A DNA stretch of 64,000 nucleotides from positions 31,553-95,552 of the forward strand of contig CAYSBR010000008.1 of assembly GCA_964429385.1 (NCBI GenBank). Reading direction: 5' to 3'. Below the pieces are notes generated by a model that was not told where the DNA came from, made no database searches, and saw only the letters and a program-made list of their open reading frames with translations. The stretch comes from UBA2377 sp964429385. Lineage in GTDB: Bacteria > Verrucomicrobiota > Verrucomicrobiia > Opitutales > Opitutaceae. Shown one piece after another: positions 58,992 to 64,000 of this stretch (position 1 is its first letter; every line of letters begins with the position of its first letter). A program made the translations under genes and the position numbers.

Positions 58992-60002
58992 TCAGATGGC
59001 GCCGCCGCCCTGCTGACCTTCGGAACGGGGTTCGCCCCGATGCCGGTTGCGTCCGCCGCGGCGACGACGGCGCTGGCCGCCACCGTCCCCGTGCCGGGAG
59101 TCGCGCGGCTCGCCGCCGTGTGGGCGGTGGCCTTCGGAAGCCTGGCCCTGAGCATCGCGCGGGCCGTTGTGGCGTCCACGTCCGCCGCGCTGGCGCCGCC
59201 GACCGTGGCGCTCGCCGCCCTCGTGAGCGGAGTCGCCGTTTTGGCCGTTGGATTGGCTGCTGGTGGAAGGGGTGTCGTTGCCACCAAAGAGTCCTTTGAG
59301 CCAGCCGATGAAACCACCGGACTTCTTGGGCTGTTCCACACGCGGAGCGCGCGGTTCGCGGGGAGCGGGTGCCGCCTGGGTGGGAGCGGGGCGGGGGGCG
59401 GCGGGTTCGCGCTGCGGCCGGGACTCGGGGTCGCGCCGCTCTTGCCGTGCTTGCCGTTCACGTCGCTCCGGACGGAAGGTGGGCCGCTCTTCGCGGCGGT
59501 TCTGCCCGTTGGATTCCCAGCTTTGCGTGGAACGCTTGTTCTCCTCCGGGGGGAGGATGTTGAGTTCGGCCTTGTCGGCTTCCTCGGCGGGCGCCGGGGT
59601 CGGAGCGGGGGCGGGAGCGCGAAGCTCTGCGGGGGCAGGCGTCGTGGCGGCGATCTCCGCGGAGGTTTCCGCCTGCACAAGAGTCTCGGCCGAAGGGGCG
59701 GCGGAGACGGGCTCAACCGGCGCAGGCGTCGGCACGGAGGTTTCCCCGGTGAACGGGTTCTTGTACTCGCTCTTCGGGGTGATGACCTCGATGGAGCTGG
59801 GCTGGTAGCCGCGGGGAGCGGCGGGCGAAGCAGCCGAGGCGGCTGCGGGGGTGGGGCGCTTGCCGCGGGCGAGACCTGAGCCGCGGGATGAGCCGAAAGC
59901 GCTGGTCGGCTGGGATGCGCCATGAGTGGCGGCGGGTGCCGCGCTGGCGGAGTCCGGAGCGGCGGCAGGAGCGGCGGCTTCGGACGTTACTGGATCTGAC
60001 AT
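58992..60002 (-). CDS. Intrinsically disordered Ala/Pro- and Arg/Gly-rich protein
   Basis: A 336-residue protein without a folded-domain signature. The first half is Ala/Pro-rich and acidic (PAPAELRAPAPAPTPAPAEE). A short hydrophobic knot, KKSGGFIGWLKGLFGG, lies near residue 245. The last 70 residues are Arg/Gly/His-rich with RGG-type text (GRRRQRGGRGRHNGP, GGGQRRRRRGGRNRHRG), a feature of RNA-binding tails. It resembles the disordered tails of RNase E or DEAD-box proteins standing alone. It has its own promoter gap (60003-60272) and terminator. Function unknown; RNA binding is inference. Confidence 0.7.
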   Translation of the reverse strand: MSDPVTSEAAAPAAAPDSASAAPAATHGASQPTSAFGSSRGSGLARGKRPTPAAASAASPAAPRGYQPSSIEVITPKSEYKNPFTGETSVPTPAPVEPVSAAPSAETLVQAETSAEIAATTPAPAELRAPAPAPTPAPAEEADKAELNILPPEENKRSTQSWESNGQNRREERPTFRPERRERQARQERRDPESRPQREPAAPRPAPTQAAPAPREPRAPRVEQPKKSGGFIGWLKGLFGGNDTPSTSSQSNGQNGDSAHEGGERHGRRRQRGGRGRHNGPRDAQGQASEGHRPHGGEPRDSRHGDGGGQRRRRRGGRNRHRGEPRSEGQQGGGAI

Positions 60003-60272
60003 GGTTGTATCTTTTTTTGTTGGCTATGGCGCTCATGCCGCAAGGCGGAGAGCTGCCGGTTGGATGGCGGGCGGAGCGCGGAAATCACACTCGACGCATG
60101 CCAAGAGGCGGAAACATCGTTCCCCTAAGGGCTTGGAGCAATCTCAAATTCCCGGGAGCCGGGAAAAAAGAGAGCTTCGGAATATATAAGCTTATGACAC
60201 ATAGGTTGTTAAAAATCACCCCGGGCAAAGGGTGGGCTTGCCAGCGGGCGGAGCGAGCCGCAGGGTGGCCAC

Positions 60273-60644
60273 ATGGACAAACTTGAGGAAATCTTCCGCA
60301 TGCAGGACGCGCTCAACCAGCGCATTGGCGTCAATCTTCCGCCGCCGAGTGATGAGGAAAAGGCCAAGTGGATTCTCAATTACACCCGCGCGATGCAGCA
60401 GGAAACGGCCGAGTTGATCGACAGTGTGCCGTGGAAGTGGTGGGCGAAATACCAGAAGTTCGACGAGCAGAATGCGAAGGTCGAGGTCGTGGATTTGTTT
60501 CACTTCCTGGTGTCGCTCGCGCAGACGCTCGGCATGACGGCCGATGATGTTTATCAGGCGTATCTGAAGAAAAATCAGGTGAATCACCAGCGGCAGGACA
60601 GCGGCTACGCGAAGAAAGATGAGTCCGACTCAAAGCACATCTGA
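60273..60644 (+). CDS. Dimeric dUTPase-like all-alpha NTP pyrophosphohydrolase
   Basis: A 123-residue all-alpha protein of the dimeric dUTPase/MazG superfamily. The metal-binding helices are seen in RAMQQETAELIDSVPWKWW and VEVVDLFHFLVSLAQTLGM, with the ExxE and ExxD pattern. It should hydrolyse dUTP/dUDP to dUMP, keeping uracil out of DNA. The ATG at 60273 follows a 270-base gap with an AT-rich promoter-like stretch (aatatataagcttatg near 60180). It overlaps the next gene by 26 bases. Confidence 0.85.
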   Translation: MDKLEEIFRMQDALNQRIGVNLPPPSDEEKAKWILNYTRAMQQETAELIDSVPWKWWAKYQKFDEQNAKVEVVDLFHFLVSLAQTLGMTADDVYQAYLKKNQVNHQRQDSGYAKKDESDSKHI

Positions 60645-61329
60645 AGATCTGCAGGTCGGCCTATTGCTGTTTCCGAGACTGACGCTGTTGGATTTAGTGG
60701 GGCCTAGTGAGGTGTTTCTGCGCGTGCCAGGAGCCAGGGTCCATCTGGTTTGGAAAAGCCGGGAATTGGTATCCTGTGGCGGACAGATGGTGCAGCCTTC
60801 GGTCACATTTGCCGAATGTCCGCAACTGGATGTACTCTGCGTGCCGGGTGGTCCGGGCCAGGTGGATTTGATGGAGGATGAGGAGACGCTGGCTTTTCTC
60901 CGAGCGCAGGCGGAGCAAGCGAAATGGGTGACCTCGGTCTGTACCGGTTCGTTGGTTTTGGCGGCGGCGGGACTGCTGACTGGATATCGTGCTGCTTGCC
61001 ATTGGGCCTCCCTTGATCAACTCGCGCTTTTCGATGTCATTCCGGTGAATGAGCGTGTCGTCTTTGATCGCAATCGCGTTACCGGTGGTGGCGTGACCGC
61101 AGGGCTCGATTTCGCGCTGAGCCTGGTGGCGAAGATGCAAGGAGAGAAACTCGCTAGAGCCATTCAGCTTACCATGGAATATGATCCGGCGCCGCCTTTT
61201 GCCGGTGGTTCGCCGCAAACTGCGGATCCAGCTTTTGTCGCAGAAATGCTGCGGCAGATGGAATCGTTCCTTGCTCCACGTCGCGCGGTGAGCGAACGCG
61301 TGGCGGCGAAGCTACGCGGCCGACCCTGA
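60619..61329 (+). CDS. DJ-1/PfpI family protein (isonitrile hydratase-like)
   Basis: A 236-residue glutamine-amidotransferase-like protein. The nucleophile-elbow Cys is in WVTSVCTGSLVLAAAGLL, PGGPGQVDLM precedes it, and the late ACHWASLDQLALF and NRVTGGGVTAGLDFALSLV blocks match isonitrile hydratase and the regulatory domains of GlxA-type activators. There is no DNA-binding domain. It may hydrate isonitriles or act as a glyoxalase III or deglycase-like stress protein. It overlaps dut-like gene by 26 bases and is probably co-transcribed. Confidence 0.85.
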   Translation: MSPTQSTSEDLQVGLLLFPRLTLLDLVGPSEVFLRVPGARVHLVWKSRELVSCGGQMVQPSVTFAECPQLDVLCVPGGPGQVDLMEDEETLAFLRAQAEQAKWVTSVCTGSLVLAAAGLLTGYRAACHWASLDQLALFDVIPVNERVVFDRNRVTGGGVTAGLDFALSLVAKMQGEKLARAIQLTMEYDPAPPFAGGSPQTADPAFVAEMLRQMESFLAPRRAVSERVAAKLRGRP

Positions 61330-61339
61330 GGGGGCGGTC

Positions 61340-61801
61340 TTATCGCGTGACGACGAAGGCCGCGGTGACGTCCACGGCGGTCTCGCCTTGCTCGACGACG
61401 CGGGCGCGCAGTTTGAGCTTGGCCTTGCCGTAACGGGCCAGGGCTTCCTTGAACTCGGCGATGGCCGCCTGGGCGGGGCGTTCGCAGATGGCGCGCAGGT
61501 CGCCGATCACGGGGCGGCGGTAAGCGGCGCGGCTTTCCTTCACCACGATGCGCCATTCGGATTTTTCCGCGCCTTTTTCGTTCTTCATCAACTCCCACAC
61601 GACGCCGTAGCCGGCGAGGGTGGCGAGCGAAACGAGGCTGCCGCCAAAGGCGGTGTTGAGCGGATTTTTGTTCTGCTCCTTGGGCGCTTTGAGCGTGAGC
61701 GCACGGTCGTCACTGACCTCCACGCCGACGCCCATCATCTTCGCGAGGGGGATCATCTCGTGAAGAAAGAGCTCAAAGGCGGGAATTTTGACGGACTTCA
61801 T
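61340..61801 (-). CDS. Hotdog-fold thioesterase-like protein (YiiD C-terminal domain family)
   Basis: A 153-residue protein with the YiiD C-terminal/PF09500 hotdog layout: PLAKMMGVGVEVSDDRALTL, NPLNTAFGGSLVSLATLAG (central helix) and SRAAYRRPVIGDLRAICE. Relatives hydrolyse acyl-CoA or acyl-ACP thioesters. The start is the ATG at 61801 after a short divergent spacer to the PrxQ-like gene. Substrate unknown. It is convergent with the DJ-1 family gene. Confidence 0.83.
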   Translation of the reverse strand: MKSVKIPAFELFLHEMIPLAKMMGVGVEVSDDRALTLKAPKEQNKNPLNTAFGGSLVSLATLAGYGVVWELMKNEKGAEKSEWRIVVKESRAAYRRPVIGDLRAICERPAQAAIAEFKEALARYGKAKLKLRARVVEQGETAVDVTAAFVVTR

Positions 61802-61913
61802 GGAAAGCGGAGGTTGGAGGAAAAAAACGCGTTCGTCAAAGCCACCGCAGATGAATTTGAACCAGCCACCGCAAGTTTGACCCGGCGCGAAGGTTGGGTT
61901 CCTCTCCCCAGGC

Positions 61914-62390
61914 ATGATCACCCCCGGTAAGAAACTTCCTGTTGGTCTTCGATTGAGAGTATTGCAAGATAATGAGGAAAAAGAGGTTGAGTTGGGTGAA
62001 TTGCTGGCCGGGCGCACGATCATCTCGGTGTACATGCGCAATAACACCGGTGGCTGCGACAAGCAGAATGACAGCCTGGCAAAGCACGCGGCGGCATTGG
62101 CCAAGGCCGGCTACAACCTCGTGGCGGTCAGCCGTGACACGATTTCCTCGCACCGGAAATACGCCGCGAAGAAGGGTATCCCCTATCCCTTGGTGAGCGA
62201 TCCGGAGGATGCTCTGGCCAAGGCAACAGATTCGGTGATCGAGAAGTCCATGTATGGCCGGAAGTTTCTCGGTCCGGCCCGCGCTGCGTATGTGATTGAT
62301 CAGGGTGGCACGGTGCTGGCGGTGATCCCCAAGGTGGACACCGCCGACCACGGGGCGCAGTTGCTGGCCGTGTTGGCGGAGCTGAAGTGA
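61914..62390 (+). CDS. PrxQ/BCP-like peroxiredoxin with a single cysteine
   Basis: A 158-residue thioredoxin-fold peroxiredoxin. The peroxidatic Cys48 lies in YMRNNTGGC, in place of the usual YPxxxTPGC, so the motif Pro is lost. There is no other cysteine, so it must act as a 1-Cys enzyme with an external thiol. AVSRDTISSHRKYAAKKGIP and PLVSDPEDALAKA are typical of the BCP group. Low activity or a thiol-transfer role is possible given the altered motif. A hairpin follows (62402-62432). Confidence 0.83.
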   Translation: MITPGKKLPVGLRLRVLQDNEEKEVELGELLAGRTIISVYMRNNTGGCDKQNDSLAKHAAALAKAGYNLVAVSRDTISSHRKYAAKKGIPYPLVSDPEDALAKATDSVIEKSMYGRKFLGPARAAYVIDQGGTVLAVIPKVDTADHGAQLLAVLAELK

Positions 62391-62401
62391 CGTTTCGCTC
62401 A

Positions 62402-62432
62402 ACCGCAGTCTTCCTTCACGGCACCCTGCGGT
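62402..62432 (+). terminator. Possible terminator between prxQ-like and oxyR genes
   Basis: Arms accgcag (62402-62408) and ctgcggt (62426-62432) form a 7-bp stem with a 17-base loop, followed by gtttt. The long loop makes it a weak candidate. Confidence 0.4.
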
Positions 62433-62478
62433 GTTTTCGCATGCTCATCATGCAAACATTCGGTCCGGCGGTGGGTGA

Positions 62479-63366
62479 TTAGCTTTCTTTCGACTGTTGG
62501 GTGAACAGTTTCACCAGTTCGCTGGCGGCCCGGCCGGGAGGGCGCTGCCGGGGCCAGACGAGCACGATCTTGCGCTCGGGTTGCGGGGATTGCAGCGAGC
62601 GGTATTCCGGTGAGCGGCGCTTGGCCGTGCGCTGGGCCATGGCGGGCACGAGCGAGAGGCCGAGGCCGGCGCAGACGAGCTCCTGCACGGTTTCCAATTG
62701 GGCGCTGCGAAAGCTGATGCGCGGTTTGACTTCCTGGCGTTCGCAGAAGCCCAGAACCTGGTCGCCGAGGCAGTGGCCGGTTTTCATGACGATGAGTTTC
62801 TCGTCGCGCAGATCGGCGGAGGTGAGCGTGCGTTTTTTGGCCAGGGGATGCCTGGGGGGCAGCGCCAGCACGAGCTCCTCCGTGAAGAGCTCGGTCACGA
62901 CCAGCCGGTCGTCGAGGATGGGTTCGCTGGCCACGGCGAAATCGATTTCGTAGGCGTGCACGAGTTTGAGGAGCTGCGCAGTGGTGTCCTCATGCACGGT
63001 GATGTCCACCCCGGCAAAACGTGCGCTGAAGCGGGCCATCACCGGCGGGAGCAGGTAGGGGGCGATGGTGGGGAGAACCCCGATGGCGACCGAGCCCTGC
63101 TTGAGATCGAGCGCATCGCTTGCCTCGCGCTTGGCGGCGTCCACCTCTTCCAGGATGCGCACCGCGCGCGGGAGAAAGGCGGCGCCATGGGGGGTGAGCC
63201 GGACCTGCCGTTTCATCCGGTCGAAGAGTCGTTCACCGAGCTCGTCCTCGAGTTTCTGGATCTGCTGGCTGAGGGAGGGCTGGGCCACGTTGCAGTGCTC
63301 GGCGGCGCGCGAAAAATTTCCGGTGCGGGCGAGGGCGACCACGTAGCGCAGTTGATGCATTTCCAT
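62479..63366 (-). CDS. oxyR: Hydrogen peroxide sensor and LysR-type regulator OxyR
   Basis: A 295-residue LysR regulator with an N-terminal winged helix (1-60; FSRAAEHCNVAQPSLSQQIQ) and an effector domain. The redox cysteines are Cys199 and Cys208 in TGHCLGDQVLGFCERQ, the same numbers and spacing as in E. coli OxyR. Oxidation by peroxide forms a disulfide between them and turns on target genes. It is divergent from katG. A four-part OxyR-like operator (63365-63401) overlaps its own start codon, so self-repression is likely. Confidence 0.93.
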   Translation of the reverse strand: MEMHQLRYVVALARTGNFSRAAEHCNVAQPSLSQQIQKLEDELGERLFDRMKRQVRLTPHGAAFLPRAVRILEEVDAAKREASDALDLKQGSVAIGVLPTIAPYLLPPVMARFSARFAGVDITVHEDTTAQLLKLVHAYEIDFAVASEPILDDRLVVTELFTEELVLALPPRHPLAKKRTLTSADLRDEKLIVMKTGHCLGDQVLGFCERQEVKPRISFRSAQLETVQELVCAGLGLSLVPAMAQRTAKRRSPEYRSLQSPQPERKIVLVWPRQRPPGRAASELVKLFTQQSKES

Positions 63367-63401
63367 AGGCGTTACCTATAGTGGCAAGAGGAACAAAGTA
63401 T
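63365..63401. promoter_or_regulatory. OxyR operator overlapping the oxyR start
   Basis: The pattern is ATAG-N7-CTAT-N7-AGAG-N7-GTAT. The first pair (ATAG at 63365, CTAT at 63376) is perfect; the second (AGAG at 63387, GTAT at 63398) has one change in each element. The consensus for oxidised OxyR is four such elements at exactly this 7-base spacing. It covers the oxyR start codon and lies about 140 bases before katG. Confidence 0.7.
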
Positions 63402-63538
63402 TTCAACAATAGCCGTGGTTTTGATTTAATCACGGCGGTTCACGGCATCCCGTCGTGGACCGTTTTGGCCACAATCCCCGAACCTGGCTGCCGCAGCGCA
63501 GCGATCGCAGAGAACCCACGCATCCCCTGAAGAACATC

Positions 63539-64000
63539 ATGGACACACCACAACCTGAGAAAAGCGGCGGAAAATGCCCGTTCCCCCACCTGCACGGCAC
63601 CCAGCCGAAGCCCACATCCACGACCGCCGGCGGCCGTTCCAACCGCGACTGGTGGCCGAACCAGCTCAACCTGAAAATGCTGCACCAGCATTCGGAGCGG
63701 TCCGATCCGCTGGGGCGTGATTTCGACTATGCGGAGGAGTTCAAGAAACTCGATCTGGCGGCGGTGAAGGCGGACCTTTACGCGCTCATGACGGATTCGC
63801 AGGACTGGTGGCCGGCGGATTTCGGGCACTACGGTCCGTTCTTCGTTCGCATGGCCTGGCACAGCGCGGGCACTTATCGTCTGGCTGACGGGCGCGGTGG
63901 CGCCGGGGCGGGGCAGCAGCGTTTTGCGCCGCTGAACTCCTGGCCTGACAACGCCAATCTCGACAAGGCCCGCCGCCTGATCTGGCCGGTCAAGCAGAAA
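63539..64000 (+). CDS. katG: Catalase-peroxidase KatG (5' part, cut by the window end)
   Basis: The first 154 codons of a bifunctional heme catalase-peroxidase. The distal heme triad Arg104, Trp107, His108 lies in FVRMAWHSAGTYR, with the same residue numbers as in M. tuberculosis and E. coli KatG, and Trp91 fits the Trp91 radical site. GRGGAGAGQQRFAPLNSWPD follows. The ATG at 63539 begins the usual polar N-terminus with KCPFPH. It lies divergent from oxyR, and peroxide induction through OxyR is expected. The rest of the gene continues beyond 64000. Confidence 0.93.
   Translation, partial: MDTPQPEKSGGKCPFPHLHGTQPKPTSTTAGGRSNRDWWPNQLNLKMLHQHSERSDPLGRDFDYAEEFKKLDLAAVKADLYALMTDSQDWWPADFGHYGPFFVRMAWHSAGTYRLADGRGGAGAGQQRFAPLNSWPDNANLDKARRLIWPVKQK

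Noticed and set aside
1..64000. tRNA genes and CRISPR arrays
   Set aside because: No T-loop plus acceptor pattern and no regularly spaced direct repeats of CRISPR size were seen by eye.

Overview
The window is 64 kb of high-GC, gene-dense bacterial chromosome with a Gram-negative envelope (TamA/TamB, periplasmic adaptors, lipoproteins, PEP-CTERM protein). The gene mix points to the Verrucomicrobiota, most likely an Opitutaceae-type organism: an autotransporter-repeat PEP-CTERM protein, a GxxExxY gene, a four-helix-bundle gene, an ECF sigma/YfbK-like pair, a long U32 protein and many short TCG/CCG-rich repeats at gene edges. This assignment is inference; there is no rRNA or other taxonomic marker. 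No tRNA, rRNA, CRISPR or intact transposon was seen.

Layout. 0.2-5.7 kb: secreted Ntn hydrolase, S9 peptidase, PLP ammonia-lyase, glyoxalase, OGG-type DNA glycosylase. 5.8-7.0 kb: a DUF3185-YqjD-YqjE-small-protein membrane stress operon behind a good sigma-54 promoter match. 7.2-13.5 kb: secreted hypothetical, oligopeptide-binding lipoprotein, and a heterodimeric ABC exporter pair whose leader holds a 19-codon reading frame and mutually exclusive hairpins ending in a terminator. 13.7-18.9 kb: ECF sigma factor, a YfbK-like protein without its VWA domain, and a PEP-CTERM protein. 19.1-24.8 kb: tesA-ybbA-ybbP split by a GxxExxY gene with flanking inverted repeats, then slyD and a polyphosphate glucokinase. 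25.2-30.3 kb: a MacA/MacB-type system (adaptor, ATPase, two permeases) split by a four-helix-bundle gene between perfect 19-nt inverted repeats, with the remnant of a second copy between the permeases. 30.4-38.4 kb: small membrane protein, EamA exporter, pyridoxamine-oxidase-like protein, a decayed RAYT transposase in an AT-rich gap, an adenylate-kinase-like protein, and algB-kinB-DUF3185. 38.4-50.3 kb: U32 protein, tamB-tamA, a phasin-like/ABC1-kinase pair, MFS transporter. 50.5-56.4 kb: 2-Cys peroxiredoxin, cytochrome-linked sugar dehydrogenase, creBCD with three cre half-sites before creD. 56.4-64 kb: ruvB, murA, a basic disordered protein, dUTPase, DJ-1/PfpI protein, thioesterase, PrxQ-like protein, and divergent oxyR/katG (katG runs off the window).

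Two themes connect the parts. One is envelope and oxidative stress control: oxyR/katG, two peroxiredoxins, CreBCD, AlgB/KinB, and the YqjDE-like operon that a sigma-54 activator such as AlgB could serve. The other is short inverted repeats that carry small genes (GxxExxY, four-helix bundle) into ABC transporter operons and also occur as solo or in-frame copies (ruvB start, U32 linkers). The most novel single signal is the probable ribosome-mediated attenuator before the ABC exporter pair.
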